A program made the translations under genes and the position numbers. Under the pieces are notes generated by a model. The model did no database searches, was not told where the DNA came from, and saw only the letters and a list, made by a program, of their open reading frames with translations. A stretch of 64,000 nt of DNA from Costus lasius (lineage: Eukaryota; Streptophyta; Magnoliopsida; Zingiberales; Costaceae), in the NCBI GenBank assembly GCA_027563935.2, contig CM050449.1:85033178-85097177 (forward strand), read 5' to 3'. Below, piece by piece: positions 43,598-58,691 of this stretch (position 1 is its first letter; each line of letters begins with the position of its first letter).

Positions 43598-46500
43598 CGA
43601 CACGTTCCGCAAGTGCACGGTTATGTCGAAGTAATATAAAAGATATCGAATCCCACAGGGAACAAGGTTGAGTACCAGAAAATCCGAGTCCTAATAGCTA
43701 GACAAATCGAAATTGGGTTTTGAAAGCAGATCGAAAACAAGCAATCAACGCTACGACGGCAGGGATTAAATACGAGAGAGATATCGGGGCTTTGGTTTTC
43801 ACCACGTTGACTACTTTAATCGGACAAGGCAGATGTCGGTTATTTGGATTATTGATTTTGCACAAGGAATCTAACCCTAAGGTACAAGATGCCCTCTCTC
43901 GAGTGTACACCCCGGTGTTCGGCGTAGATCGACCTCCTACTCTCGTGGTGGATCGTTCTAAAACGAATCCAATGGGTTCTATGGCAGATTATAAAACCCT
44001 CGAGTGAGACCAAGCACTCTCGTGTTGGGGTCTCACAAGTTTTACTAAGGGATTCCATCCTTACGATCCTTCTCTCGATATGAATCGTAACGGCTAACAC
44101 GTGAAAATACTCGGCCATGGTAAGATCACGAAATAATCACTTTAAAGTAAAATATGCTCACAACACAATCCAAATAACAGAAGAAAGATAAAGTTTGTGA
44201 TTAAATTCGTCAACGGGTTTCAACCAAGCCCTGAAATAGGGTTTACGCTACAATCGTCATTGAAACGTTCAGAATCTCTCTTTTAATGAAAAGAAAAGTA
44301 CAAGGACACGAATTTGAGAGGAAGAAGACGATGAACTGAAGGACTCCTGAAGAAATCGTGATGATCTCGTGTCTCAATCTCCAAAAATTGCCTCGTCGTC
44401 ATGTTCTTCCACCCGCACCGATTCATCCCCTCGATTACTCGATAATTAGGGCAAGAAAATTAGGGCTTTTATGTCCTGTTTGTTCGCCTCTGAAAGAGCA
44501 TCCATAGACACCTTACTTGCCAAATTCGGACTCCAAACGAGTGAGAAATCAGGGAAAAACCGAGTGAAACTCGGTCTCGCTCGCGATTGGTTGGAATCAC
44601 GGGTGAACCCCGCCGGGTTCACCTGCCCGTGATTCTCTCTATGAAGTTCTGGGCGAAAGAAGCACGGTGAACCCCGCCGGGTTATCCTGGCCGTGCTTCT
44701 CACTGTGCAGTTCTCGGCTTACAAGAGATCTAGTGAACCCGGTGGGGTTCACCCGGCCGTGAAGCTCTCTGGAGTGTTCTGTCAGCTGGCGACTGGGATG
44801 GTGAACTCCATGGGGTTCACCTGGCCGTATTTTTCAGGCTAACTCCGTTTTGGCCCAAATTTGACGTGTAGCTTCGTTTTCGCATAAGAAATCGTCTCAT
44901 GGCTTTAGAATCTCCAAAATACGTCGAAAAAGGGTGATTTTACCTGAAATTCTGCAAAAGCACCAAAAAGTGAAGATTCCGAAGATATGAAGGAAATAAG
45001 CCTATAAAGAGTATAAAAGTGTCAAAATAAGCTTAGATTTATCATGAAATGACCATCAAAATTACTACCAAAATACGAGGTATCAAAATACTCCAGACTT
45101 AAATCTTTGCTTGTCCTCAAGCAATAAAATAAGATGAAACACATGATAGGAGTAAGAGTAATCTTTTGGGTTGAGGCATACATCCAAGTTATAGAGAATT
45201 ATTTAATAACATTCCAAAATCTAATCAGGAGAAATCAAATAAATGGTTATTTCAAAGTGTTCAACAGTCTAATCCCACAATTTCTAGATGCCAAACAACC
45301 TAGTAAGCAGCAAACATAGGATTCAATCAAGCCAACACATAACACTCATGTAATTCCAATCTTCCCTATTCAAATCGTTGGGGTTAACTCAATTGTCCCA
45401 TCAGGGTATGATGCACTGATTATTTCAATAGACTTCAACTCATAACCTTAGGAACCATTGCCAATTTTTCGCAATGCCAAGTAGAGGAGTCTCTTTATTG
45501 ATTTCAACTTCACATACCTTAGATTTCAACTCATGTCCTTCGATACCACTGCCAATTTTGCGCAGTGCCAAGTAGAGGAATCCAAGGGTGTTCTCTTTTT
45601 TTTTTTTTTTTATAACAATAGTTGAAAACATATCCTTTTGGACAAATGCAGTGTCTTCCCAACAACATAAGGGAATTCAAAGAATAACTAAGTGAATATG
45701 TATCTCAATATGATTCTCATGTAAGTTGCAAGCTTGAGTTGATTAGACAATCATAGAAATGTTTGACCCACTAATGAACAACTCAAACCAATCCAAATCA
45801 CAAAATTTCAAAATCATAGAATAAAAGGACATGATCAAAAAGTATCCCTAACAAGGAGGTATTACTCCAGACTTAATTCTTTGATCATCCTACCCAATTG
45901 TTCATTCAGCTCATAAAATATTCAAAATGGCTATCATAGGACAATATCATAGGACAATTCATACACATGCAAGAAAAATTTCACACAACTCATATGAAGA
46001 ACATACTAGTCATAACAGAGTGCGGACACAAGCAAGAAAGTAATGTCATACAAAGCTGTCACACGGTGGGGCCTGAAGATGTGGACCAGGCCCACGAATA
46101 GAATGGCATATAAGATACAATTCCAAAATATCTAGCTGTCATAGAATAAAAGTATCAATCCTCAACATCACAACAAATCACAGCCACATGAAGAAATGAA
46201 GCAGAGACCGGAGTAAAGAAAGCTCACCCACTCTAAAAGTTTGCATAGTCCTCTATGCAATACCATGATGTCAGAGGAGTGGATGACGATGCTGACGCTA
46301 ATGGGTAGCTACCTCCGCTTGCACGAGTGAGAGACAGAAGCTCAGGAGCTCTTGCTCCTCCCGCGTGCACTATAGTCGGGCTCGGCTTCCTCGTCGGAAG
46401 AAATGTTCATGCGAGCTGTTGTTTCCTCGGAGAGTGCGGATAGCCGGTCGTCCATGATCGATATCTTCTCCCAGATGGATCCCGTCATCTTGTGTTGTCT

Positions 46501-46725
46501 CTGCATGTGTGCTTCCATGGACTCCCAATGCGAAGATTGGTTCTGCTGGATATGGGTAACGGTGGTGTCCAGGTGATCAAACATCTCTCGTTGATGGAGT
46601 TGCTCTTCTTTAATTTCCTACAATACAGACATCATAGAATCGTGAGAAGAGGTGCCGCCAAAAGAAAAGGCGCCTGGTGTTGGTGGTGTGGTGTCGACTG
46701 GATCGGGCTATGCGTCCTCAACTAG

Positions 46726-47348
46726 CTAGATACGCCAGTTTCCATGGAGTTGCTCTTCTTTACTCACGACTTCAGCATAAGTATTAAGTTCAAACATGGC
46801 TAACCAAGTTCTTAACTCAGGGTTCAATCCTTTAATAAATAGAGCAATCTTTTGAACCTGAGTAGCTACCATCATAGGAGCATAACGACTAAGGCTAATA
46901 AACTTTCTATCATATTCCTTCATAGACATTTTACCCTGCTCCAAAGATAAAAATTCCAATAACTTAACAGATCTTACATTGGCAGGAAAGTATTGGGCAT
47001 TGAAAGCTTCCACAAATTGAGCCCAAGTAATCACAGCATCACCATTAGCCAAAGTCGCCCTCTGAGTTCTCCACCAAGCATCTGCTTCTCCTTGAAGCAT
47101 GAAGGTAACATATCGAATTTTATCCTCATCAGTGCATTGCACAAGCTCAAAGGCTTTCTCAACCAATCTTAGCCACTCCTCGGCCTCAGCTTCCCCAAAC
47201 TCACCCCTAAAGGGTTCTAGACCAAAATTTTGCAATTCGGTCAACTAGCATTAGCTGCTGTTCCATGAATGGCCTGGGCTATGGCTGTTGCTAATTGCTC
47301 AGGATTGGCTACAGCTTCAGCAGGTCTTCTTCCCCGACGAGCATCCAT
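46726..47348 (-). pseudogene. Partial Ty3 gag, copy 2
   Basis: Identical in protein to 13938-14560, with the same frame change and truncation. Primer site at 47465-47476. Confidence 0.8.
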
Positions 47349-47478
47349 GATCTAGAAAATCAAACAAAATTCTTTTTAGGCCTCTCAAAAATTTTCACCT
47401 TAGTCCTAATCCTAACCCTTATGTTTAAACAAAGGACCTTATGTTTCCTAGATGCTAAAATTTTCCTCTGATACCAAA

Positions 47479-49492
47479 TGTTACACCTCAAAATTAAACC
47501 ATGTGTAAAATCCATCTAACAGAACAGCTAACTCATGGATTCTTGCCACCTGAGACTTTAAGCGTAACTGCGCTTGCGGGGATTTACGGGACGATCTGAC
47601 TCCTCCTGATCTGCCACTGCACAACATCCCTCACGGGTTAGCACAAAAATGCTAAGCAAGCCTCTCCCCAGAAGAAAGGGTAGTCCCTTAGATCCAAAGG
47701 AGGGAAAACTAGCAAAAAACATAAATGATAAGATGAACAAACTGAATACTGAAAACTGTAAACTGGAATGTAACCGAAAGAGCTAAATCAATTTGGTTAA
47801 TAAAAGATCAATAATAGTATGCAAGGAAACACTATGAGCAATACCTACTGGCTCGTGGGGTTGTCACCCCGAATGCGCATGATAAGATGAATCATTCACC
47901 TTACATGGTGAACACACGCGCTACCATGCGTCACAAATCCCGGTGCATGCTAATTTGGGACCCCGATATGTCCACAGAGTGGATACTACTGGGTATGTGC
48001 TCAATAACATGCAACTGTTCACAAATATACTGTCCACAACGTGGATACTGAAAACAATAACTTGCTTGAACATACTTGACTGGTAGTGAACAATGGCAAT
48101 ACTATAGCTGACAAATCTTTGTTATGCATAGGATACTATACTATTTGAGTCAATGAAAATAACGATAACAAGCTTTTATATACAGAAATCTGGTTTGAGG
48201 TCTTACCTCCGAAAAGCCAAGAAAAATGATGCAAGCCAAATAGTTGTTTAATAACTCTGAAATTCAAATTTGTACAAGAACTCTATCAAATAAGATTCAA
48301 ACTGAAAAACAGAGACTACCAACAGAAGCGAAACATCTCAAAACCTAAGGAACCGATCTTGGATTCAGTGAACCGGACACAGAACCCACTGAACCACTCA
48401 GGATTGCAGTGAACCGGTCAGATTCAACCCAAACCAGGCCAAACCGACACTTAAAACCTAAATTACACAAAATATGCGAGTCATCTAAGGACACACAGGA
48501 TACCATTGGATTGGCAATTTGACAAGCTTTCCAACGGCTACCTGAACCAGCCATGATTCGACCGAATTAGGGTCGAACCGGTCGAAATACCAGAACTGGG
48601 CCGAAATTGAAATTGAACCGCCCAAACTGTTGAACTGGACCAAATCAATTCCAAACTCAGCGAGCCGGGTTTATTTCAAATAAATCAAACTCAAATCCCA
48701 AAATCAAACCGGACCGGCCGCTTGCTCGCGCCGCCCCATCGCCGCCATGCAAGGCGGCCGGACAAACATCCGCCGCTTGCGCCGACGAGCTCCTGAGGGC
48801 GCGTCGAGCGTCCGTTCGCCGTCAGATTTCACCAGGAAGCTTTCGACATAGCCAGAAAGCTTCACAGCTACCTGCGGCGAGCTTTCGAAGCATGGTCGAA
48901 GCCCTCGCAACAGCCGCTAGTATCGACGGTGGCGTCGCCGCCGTCGACACACCAAAACCTATCTAAAACGAAACAGAACTTCACCAAAACTTAAACGAAG
49001 CACGCTTACCTTGCTACGAAGCTGTATCGTAGCCCAGAACAAAGATATCGTTGTCGCCGGCTGCACAGAAGGCGGAAACGGCTGCAACTCCGGTGATCTT
49101 CTTCAAGCTCTGACTGCACCCAACTGGTGGCGCGTTGTGGCTCGAAGAGTCTCTAGGTTAGACGACGGACTAGGGCGAACAGAAGCCCCCTTAAATAGAT
49201 GAGAAGCGCGTCCAAAAATAGCGAAGGCGCGGCAGCGACTCGGTCACCGCAAACTTCGGAGACGACGATGATTCGACTCGTCGCCCAAAAATTAAACCAA
49301 AACATGAATCGAACCACACCCAAGCTCGCGTCGCGGGTTCGAGCTCCTGCGGACGCAAAATCGGTTTTAACAAAAAATCAATACTTAAACCTTTTTAAAA
49401 ATTCAGAAAAAAATCTACAAAATCCATAAAAATCAATTCAATTTTCTAAAATTATTATTATTATTTTTTTCAAAAAAATCTAGGATATAACA
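47479..49492 (-). repeat. 5' LTR of chromovirus-like fragment, copy 2
   Basis: Same as 14691-16704 with a handful of substitutions and a one-step shift in the TTA microsatellite near 49452. Confidence 0.8.
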
Positions 49493-49956
49493 CCCCGTGG
49501 CGTTCACTTGCCCATGAAAATCACTGATCATAATCCTGGGCGTGCCTATACAGTGCACTTCATGGGTGAACCCCATGGGGTTCACTAGGCCGTGATTTGC
49601 ACTGATTAACTAAAAAATTTTTGGAAAAATCTAAAAAAATTCTCATGTGCTCCAACTTCCTCCTACAACATAAAGAGACATCAAATTAGTAGCAATCCCT
49701 TCTAGAAAATCAAAAATTTAATAAAAAGAAATCAATAGCGTAAAAGAAGGTCTCAATCAATGCATGAAGACTAAAAAGCAATCAAAAACTTGGGTTGCTT
49801 CCCAAGAGCGCTAGTTTAAGGTCGGTAGCTCGACCATAAGAGTTTTTAGAGTTGCAAATTTATGGGGTCTGAGAGAGTAAGAACTTTCTCTCTTTCGACC
49901 CGCTCATCTTCAAAGTAGTGCTTGAGGCGGTGTCCGTTAATCGTGAAGCTTCCAGT

Positions 49957-50904
49957 TCATTCTGTCCAAATTGTGATGGCACCATAAGGTTGAACTTTCT
50001 GAACTGTAAAAGGACCGGACCATCTCGTGCGAAGCTTTCCTGGGAATAGCCGAAGTCTTGAATTAAATAGAAGTACTTTGTCTCCCTCATGAAATTCCTT
50101 CTTTGCAATGAGCTTGTCATGCCAAAACTTTGTGCGTGCTTTATAGCTCTTGGCATTCTTGGTGGGGGTTGTCAAGGTAAGCTTCAATGGGTCCACTTCT
50201 CTCCGGGGTGGCTCAACATCCTGTGTAGCTTTTTCCAAGATATCAATACTACAGCATGTACCTGAAAGAGAAGGTTTTTTCAAGGTGTCAGTTAAGTGAA
50301 ATTGAATAACGTTGCCACAGATTTTTAAAGACAGTTTCCCATTCTTGACATCCATGACAGCGCCAGCAGTAGCTAGAAAAGGTCTCCCCAGAATGATAGG
50401 GAGCCTGTCATCCTCATCAATCTCCACAATAATAAAATCAGCAGGGATAAAGTAATCTCCAACTTTAACAGGAACATCCTCTAGAATACCAACTGGGTGA
50501 CGCACAGATCTGTCTGCAAGCTGTATGGAAATACTAGTTGGTTGCAAATCCCCTAGGTTTAGCCTTTTACAAAGTGATAATGGCATGAGGCTAACGCTCG
50601 CTCCTAAATCGCACAAAGCTCTTTGAAAGGACATCTCCCCAATCTGGCAGGGTATGGAGAAATTTCCTGCGTCTTTAAGCTTTTGAGGGAGATTGTTCTG
50701 AATGATGGCGCTGCACTCCTCATTAAGTGCAACGGTTCCTTGATTCTCTAGCTTCCTCTTGTTTGATAAGATGTCTTTCAGGAATTTTGCATAAGTCGGC
50801 ATCTGTGAAAGAACATCAACGAAAGGGATGTTAATATAAAGTTTCTTCAATACTTCTAAAAACTTACCGAACTGCTTGTCTAATTTAGCCTTGACAAGCC
50901 TCTA
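49957..50904 (-). pseudogene. Protease fused to integrase C-terminus, copy 2
   Basis: Same 297-codon fusion as in copy 1. Thr replaces Ala at residue 230, right at the deletion junction. The TAG before the open frame is also present. Confidence 0.85.
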
Positions 50905-51293
50905 TGGGAAAGGAATCGGTGGCTTGTATGCATGCGGTCCCACGTTGGGCCGCTCCTCTTCAGCTGGTTCAGGCGCCACCTGTGTTACATCTGACTGTGG
51001 TACCACAGGTTCGGTAGTCAACTCATCTATCCTATCATCGGTCATCATCTTTGGGTCTTCAAGTTGCTTGTCACTCCGAGTGGAGATTGCATTGCAATGC
51101 TCCCTCGGGTTTACCTCTGGCTAGGATGGAAGCTTGTGTGGTGCTCTGGAAGACGTGTAGCTTGCTGGGCTAGCTGACTCTCTAGCATTTTATTATGTGT
51201 CTCCAGGGAGTCCATCCTTGTCATCATCATCTTCATCATGTCTGTATGTCCTTCAAGTTGCTTGCTCAGATTTGAATCATTATTGGGCCTTGG

Positions 51294-52560
51294 CTATGGT
51301 GGTGGCGCATTGTAGTTCCTAGCCTGAAATCCTGGTGGTCTGAAATTATTCTGTTGGGGTTGCCTAAAGTTTCCTTGTGGGGGCTGGGCTTCTTGTGGTG
51401 GAACTTGTCCAGGTTGAATTGGTTGAGTTATTCGGTAAGAGAAATTTGGATGGTTGCGCCACCCTGGATTGTAGAAGTTGGAATAAGGGTTGTTATTAGA
51501 GTTGAAGTTTCCAACAGCATTCAGTTGCTCAGAGTTGATTGCAGCCATCTGTCCATTTCCTGCTGGACAATCTGCCCCTGCATGACCTACAACTCCATAG
51601 ACCTCACAAAAAATAGAGTTAGTATCCATCGAATTAACAAACCAAGAATCAAGCTTTCTAGTCAGATTATCCACCTTAGCCGTAAGTGCAGTCAAAGAGT
51701 CAGGGTCATACTTACCTGACTTCTTGGTAGAAGTACCTCTCTCGGATGTCCATTGGTGATGGTTAATCGCCATGTCCTCGAGAAGGTTCATAGCATCCTC
51801 AACTCTCCTATTCATCAAAGCGCCTCCTACTGCAGCGTCCACTGTAAGGCTTGTGTTGTAATCCAAACCGCTGTAGAACGTTTGGATCAAAACCCAAGTC
51901 TCAACTCCGTGATGTGGACACATCCTTTGGAGCTCTTTAAACCTCTCCCCAAGCTTCGTATAGGGATTCTTCATCTTTTTGCATGAAACTTGTTATCTGA
52001 TTCTGCAATTGAATTGTCTTTGATGGAGGGAAGTACTTGGAAAGAGAGGCTTGAGAAAGCTCTATCCATGTTCTTATCGAAGTAGCAGGTAGCGTGTGCA
52101 GCCAAGCTCTCGCTCTGTCTCTCAAAGAGAATGGAAATAGTCGCAACCTGATAGCATCAGCAGACACACCGTTAATTTTCAACATATCGCAATATTCTAG
52201 AAAAATAGAGAGGTGCATGTTGGGGTCCTCAAGAGGAGAACCACCAAACTGGTTTTGTTGCAAAGTTGTTGGCCTCAACAGCGGGCCTAGCAATTCCTGA
52301 TTGAAAACCATAAGCATAGGGTGCAGAATAATCTTTCAATGTCCTGTTGTTATAGTTGTTCCCCATTGGTTGTGGTACTCGTCATTATTCACATCAAGCT
52401 GAATGTGCTCCATCTGATTTTCTCCTTCTGGATGGTTCATGACTTCTTTCTTCAGAATTTGTTTTTGCTTCCTTCTTGTCCTGAAGGTGCGCTCGATTTC
52501 TGGATCAATGTCAAAGAATGTACCTGCCCTAGAACTTCTTCGCATAAAACTGTCAGTCAA
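51294..52560 (-). pseudogene. Tat-type gag, copy 2
   Basis: Same frames, frameshifts and Cys-to-Tyr zinc-knuckle change as 18506-19772. Confidence 0.8.
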
Positions 52561-53527
52561 AATTATAAAGTTCTAAGACAGCAAGTAAATAAAAAGAAAA
52601 AGAAAATAACAGTGCAGTAACGAAAATCTAACATAAGGCCTAGTCTACCAATTCCTGGAAGTATACTAATATCGACCGTTGTTCCCCGGCAATGGCGCCA
52701 AAAACTTGACACGTTCCGCAAGTGCACAGTTATGTCGAAGTAATATAAAAGACATCGAATCCCACAGAGAACAAGGTTAAGTACCAAAAAATCCGAGTCC
52801 TAATAGCTAGGCAAATCGAAATTGGGTTTTGAAAGCAGAAATCGAAAGCAAGCAATCAATGCTACGATGGCAGGGATTAAATACGAGAGAGATATCGGGG
52901 CTTTGGTTTTCACCACGATGACTACTTTAATCGCACAAGGCAGATGTCGGTTATTTGGATTATTGATTTTGCACAAGGAATCTAACCCTAAGGTACAAGG
53001 TGCCCCCTCTCGAGTGTACACCCCAGTGTTCGGCTTAGATCGACCTCCTACTCTCGCGGTGGATCATTCTAAAACGAACTCAATGGGTTCTATGGCAGAT
53101 TATAAAACCCTCGAGTGAGACCAAGCACTCTCGTGTTGGGGTCTCACAAGTTTTACTAAGGGATTCCACCCTTATGATCCTTCTCTCGATATGAATCGTA
53201 ACGGCTAACACGTGAAAGTACTCAGCCAAGGTAAGATCATGAAATAAACACTTCAAAGTAAAATATGCTCACAACACAATCCAAATAACAAAATAGAGAT
53301 AAAGTTTGCGATTAAATTCATCAACGGGTTTCAACCAAGCCCCAAAATAGGGTTTACGCTACAATCGTCTTTGAAACGTTCAAAATCTCTCTTTTAATGA
53401 AAAGAAAAGTACAAGGACACGAATTTGAGAGGAAGAAGACGATGAACCGAAGGAATCCTGAAGAAACATGGTGGAAGAGTACAAGGACACGCTACAATCG
53501 TCATTGAAACGTTCAAAATCTCTCTTA

Positions 53528-53724
53528 GTTGGAATGTTATTCAGTATCAGAGAAGCTCTCTCTTGTGCATGACCCCATAAGTAAGGTGGAAGAGTTGCAT
53601 GGCTCATCATACATCGAACAATATCGAGCAAGATTCAATTTCTCCTCTCATACAGACCATTCATTGTGGTATTCTTAGATGAGTGAGTTGAGATAGAATC
53701 TCACACTCTCTCAGATAGTCATTG
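53528..53724 (-). pseudogene. Old copia integrase fragment, copy 2
   Basis: Same as 20740-20936, with LTR filler at 53469-53527 before it. Confidence 0.8.
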
Positions 53725-55694
53725 TGTTGGGAAACCCCGGGGACATTTTACAATTTTCAGAGTCATGGACATACATTTTACGCAGCGGAAGAATGTCCCC
53801 GAAATAGGCCAGTCCCAAAAACCCAGTGAAGATCGCAAGCAAGGGAGTCGACACGATGAGATAGGAAATACCTTAAGAGCAATGTAGAGCAATGCCAATG
53901 CAGGCGCCCAAGTGTGCGCCCTCTGCAGTCTCGCACACACGGATCTCTTGAGTTCTCTTCTTCCACACCCGGTGCTAGCCTCGGGAAGAAGATCCAAGCC
54001 TTAGTTCTCTTCTTCAATGCTCGCGCCACCTCCAAGGTAGAAGCGCCAATTGATGAAGAAGAGGGGAGAAGGGAGAATGCCACCAAGCCTTTACTTCTCT
54101 TGCGCCAAAGGAGGAAGAAGGGAAGAAGCTTGCGGCTAGGGTTTGATGGAAGAGGATGGTTGCGCCAATGCCCCTTATTCTCGCCCTCTTGATGTGTTCA
54201 CGCCTTCTAGGATTGATCATCCACAAGAGGGGGCAACTTGGGTCACATTTATAGGGCAAGAGGCGGTTAGGGTAAGGACTAGGATCATGACAAGTGTAGG
54301 GCTAGGATGAGGAGGTTTGAGACAAGGAAAGTCTCCAAGACATTTCCATAATTCTCATTCAACCATTCCTTTTGTGCCCCACGCCTTTCCTTGTGCGCCA
54401 AGGAATTCCATAGAGGCATGCATTCCATCCAAGGAAGAGAGGGGAGGCGCCCTTTGCTTCCATAATGAAGCAAAGGCGCCAACATGACCCATTATGCCCC
54501 TAGGCGCTTAATGGTTCATGTTTCTCCCCATTATACCCTTTTAGCCTCTCATCTCTTCATGAGAACTTGTTATTGGTCCTCATTGGATAATGAGCTAGCC
54601 CAAATTTCATCACATGCGTTGATTAAGCATTTGGATCCAATCCAATGCAACCCTAATCCAAATGTGACCAACCATGGTCAAATACGGGTCAACCTGCCAA
54701 AAATGAAGTTTGGCTCCAATAACATTCTTCCATCTCATCAGGCCCATTGGCGCTGATGAAATCTCCTAATTAGATCCGAGTTATCCAATAACTCGATCAT
54801 AAGGCTTCCCGATCAATACGAGAACTCGAGTATCAAGGTGTGCGACCCTGTAGGTCCCTCTGACGCTGGCAGTGCTGACCAGAGGTCATCACAAGTAGTG
54901 AATGGCACCTAGCAGTGCATCGCTGCTACCCAGGTCATTGGAATGGATATCGACATCGACATCCCCATCATCGCAACTAGGTACAGATGGATTATAGTCT
55001 CTTTGCCGAACTGATATCCGATTGGATAAGTGTGTCACCACTTGCTTTCATCCAATCTCATGGCTATGACTAAAACAGGTTCTCACCTGGGTATGGCCAT
55101 ACACTCTCAGTCATAGAACCATAAAGGAGCTCCATGGATATCATACTTCCCTAGGGAAGGGGCAAATCCTATGTCTGTCCATTGATCTTCTCATATGGGT
55201 CGTGACATGCTCAATAACAACCGTTATGACCTCCCAGCTACGGCAAGGTGTTAGGTTGTATCAAAGCAAGTCCCTAATCGTATAGAATGATCAATGACCT
55301 TAAGTCAAGGGATCAATGCATCTCCTGTCACTTATGAGGATAACTCATGACACCAAGTCATAGCCTCATAGCGGGTCTATCCAGTATATCCTCCAATGAT
55401 ATACCCATGTGTCTACGTTAGCACCACGTGCCTAACCAGCCCACATACCAGTCTCTCAAGTACCATAGCTGTCCCATATCCACTCAGGTACATCGACTGG
55501 GAACAATTATTTGAGCACAGATCCAATCTGTCTCCAGGGACATTATCATGTAAGTACACAATCACAGGTGTAGACAAACAATGATAACGACAATGCCATA
55601 ATGATATATAAATATCAATGTCAAGTAGTACATAAGTTGACCAAAACTAGGTCCTAGGGCATATACACCAACAATCTCCCACTTGCACTAAGAC

Positions 55695-56777
55695 CTAGAA
55701 GTTGAGGAATCTCAACCCCATATCTCTAGCGTGACCATCATGCTTCTGCTGTGCCAAAGCCTTGGTCAATGGGTCTGCCAGATTGTTCTCTGTGTCTACT
55801 CTGCTAATCTTGACATCACCTCTGTCAATGATCTCTCTGATCAGGTGAAATCTTCTGAGTATGTGTTTGGATCTTTGATGAGACCGTGGTTCCTTGGCTT
55901 GTGCAATTGCTCCATTGTTGTCACAGTAGAGTTCAATGGGATCCATTGCACTAGGTACCACTTGAAGATCACATAAGAACTTCCTTATCCAAACAGCTTC
56001 CTTGGCTGCCTCAGAAGCAGCCACATACTCAGCTTCGGTTGTAGAATCTGCTATGGTGGATTGCTTGAAGCTCTTCCAGCATACAGCACCTCCATTTATC
56101 TTGAACACATAGCCGGCCTGCGATCTAAAGTCGTCAGGGTCAGACTGGAACGATGCGTCAGTATAGCCCTGCATACTGAGCTCTTCCTGTCCCCCATAGA
56201 CCAAGAACAGATCCTTAGTTCTTCTCAGATACTTTAGGATGTTCTTTACAGCCACCCAGTGCTGCAGACCTGGATTGGATTGGTATCGGCTGGTTATGCT
56301 CACAGCATATGCCACATCTGGTCTAGTACACAACATTGCATACATGATCGATCCGACTGCCGAAGCATAAGGAATTCGACTCATGTCATCCCTCCCAGCC
56401 TGTGTTGTAGGACACTGGCTCTTTGAGAGAGTAAGGCCATGTCTTACTGGAAGGTATCCTTTCTTGGATTGCTCCATGTAGAACCTCTCCAGCACCTTAT
56501 CAATGTAAGTACTCTGACTAAGGGCCAGAAGCTTCTTGGATCTATCCCGGTAGATCCTCACGCCTAGAATATAGGCGGCCTCCCCTAAGTCTTTCATCTC
56601 GAAACACTTCCCCAACCATGTCTTCACAGCTTGAAGACTAGGGATGTCGTTTCCGATGAGCAGTATGTCATCAACGTACAAGACCAGAAAAATCACTAAG
56701 CTCCCACTGAATTTTCTGTATACACAGGCGTCATCTTCTCTTTTGATAAAGCCATAATCTCTCACGGCCTCATCAAA
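55695..56777 (-). pseudogene. Copia RT C-terminal half and RNase H, copy 2
   Basis: As 22907-23989, with Ile in VKNILKYL. YVDD and RNase H motifs intact. Confidence 0.9.
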
Positions 56778-58691
56778 TCAAAGATTCCAACTTCGAGATG
56801 CTTGTTTTAATCCATAAATGGATCTCTTCAGCCTGCAGACCTTATTCGCCTCTGCAGGATGGATGAAGCCATCAGGTTGTGTCATATACACATCCTCAGT
56901 CAGCTTCCCATTAAGGAACGCTGTCTTCACATCCATCTGCCATATCTCGTAGTCATGATATGCAGCTATAGCAAGCAGAATCCGAATGGATTTAATTATG
57001 GCAACCGACAAGAAGGTTTCATCATAGTCCACCCCGTGGACTTGTTTAAATCCTTTAGCCACTAGTCTACCCTTATAGGTAACTATTTTGCCATCCATGT
57101 CTGTCTTCCTCTTGAAGACCCATTTACACCCTATGGGTTTTACTCCATCAGGCAGCTCAACCAAATCCCAGACTTGGTTAGCTGACATGGAATCCATCTC
57201 GGATCGCATGGCGTCAAGCCATTTCTCGGAGTCCGGTCCACTGACCGCCTCATCATAGGTTCTGGGTTCATCCTCAATGATGAAGATCCCATCGTGTTGG
57301 GTCGGTAGCGACCCATACCTTTCAGGTGCATGACGAATTCTCCCAGACCTACGCGGGACCTGTGTCTGAGCCTCAGGTTGCCTAGCAACCGGTGCAGGTG
57401 GCTCAGATTCCATCTCTTTGTCTTGTGCTTGGACTTGGACCTCATCCAAGTCAAACTTCCTCCCACTAACTTCTTTCATAAGAAATTCTTTCTCTAGAAA
57501 GACAGCACCCCGAGCAACAAAAACTTTGTTCTCGGTTGGGACATAGAAGTAGTATCCTTTAGTTTCCTTAGGATACCCCACAAACACACACTTATCAGAT
57601 CTAGGTTCTAGCTTGCTAGAATCCTGACGTTTGACATAAGCCTCACATCCCCAGATCCTGATAAACGCGAGATTAGGGCGTCTCCCACTCCACATCTCGT
57701 ATGGTATTTTGGAGACACTCTTAGATGGAACATTATTCAGTATCAAAGAAGCTGTTTCCAGTGCATGCCCCCAGAATGATGAAGGTAGAGTTGCGTGACT
57801 CATCATGGATCGAACCATATCCAATAAAGTTCGATTTCTCCTTTCAGACACACCATTCCATTGAGGTGTTCCAGGAGGAGTGAGTTGGGATATGATCCCA
57901 CACTCTCTCAGATAGTCAAAGAACTCACCGCTCAGGTATTCTCCACCTCGATCTGATCGAAGAGCTTTAATGGATCTTCCAAGCTGGTTCTCTACTTCAT
58001 TCTTGAACTCCTTGAATTTCTCAAAGGATTCAAATTTATGTCTCATTAAGTAGACATAGCCATACCTACTGAAGTCATCAGTGAAGGTAATGAAGTAGTT
58101 GTACCCTCCTCTGGCTTGTTTATTAAAGGGCCCACACACATCAGTATGTATGAGATCTAATAAACCTTCTGCCCTCTCACCAATCTTGGTGAAGGGTGCC
58201 TTTGTCATTTTCCCTAATAAACAAGGTTCACAAGTATCAAATTCCTCCAAGGAACTTGAATCTAACAATCCATTTGCATGGAGTTGTTGGATGCGATTCT
58301 TGTTTATATGGGCTAATCGACAGTGCCATAGGAAAGCACCAACTGAACCACTCAGTTTGGTCCTTTTATTTCTTATGTTACAAATAGAACTTTCCATATC
58401 CAAGATATATAGACCATTGCACAAAGTACCCTTCCCATAGAACATATTTGCAAATGAAAAAGAACAGGAGTTCTTATTTATTTCAAATTTAAATCCTTTC
58501 CTTGCTAAGCAAGGAATGGATACAATGTTCTTTGTAAGTGAAGGTACACAAAAGCAATTATCTAGTTCTAAATGAAGTCCAGAAGGTAAGGAGAGAGTCA
58601 AAACGCCTACAGCAACAGCAGCAACCTGTGCCCCGTTTCCAACATGTAGGTCAATCTCTCCAAGCCGCACCGATCTACTTTTCTTGAGCCC
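56778..58691 (-). pseudogene. Copia integrase and RT N-terminal half, copy 2
   Basis: As 23990-25903, with four residue differences. The same TGA ends it. Confidence 0.9.

Larger units (their letters stand above)
43598..53468 (-). mobile_element. Tat/Athila-like non-autonomous element, copy 2
   Basis: Same structure as 10812-20680. 3' LTR 43598-45085 (hairpin array D 44560-44832), coiled-coil remnant 46342-46713, chromovirus fragment 46763-49492, post-pol 49493-49956, protease-integrase fusion 49957-50904, gag 51294-52560, primer site 52683-52700, truncated 5' LTR 52707-53468. The outermost base of the 3' LTR is changed here (CGACACG instead of TGACACG), so the terminal TG/CA rule is broken in this copy. 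Confidence 0.85.
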
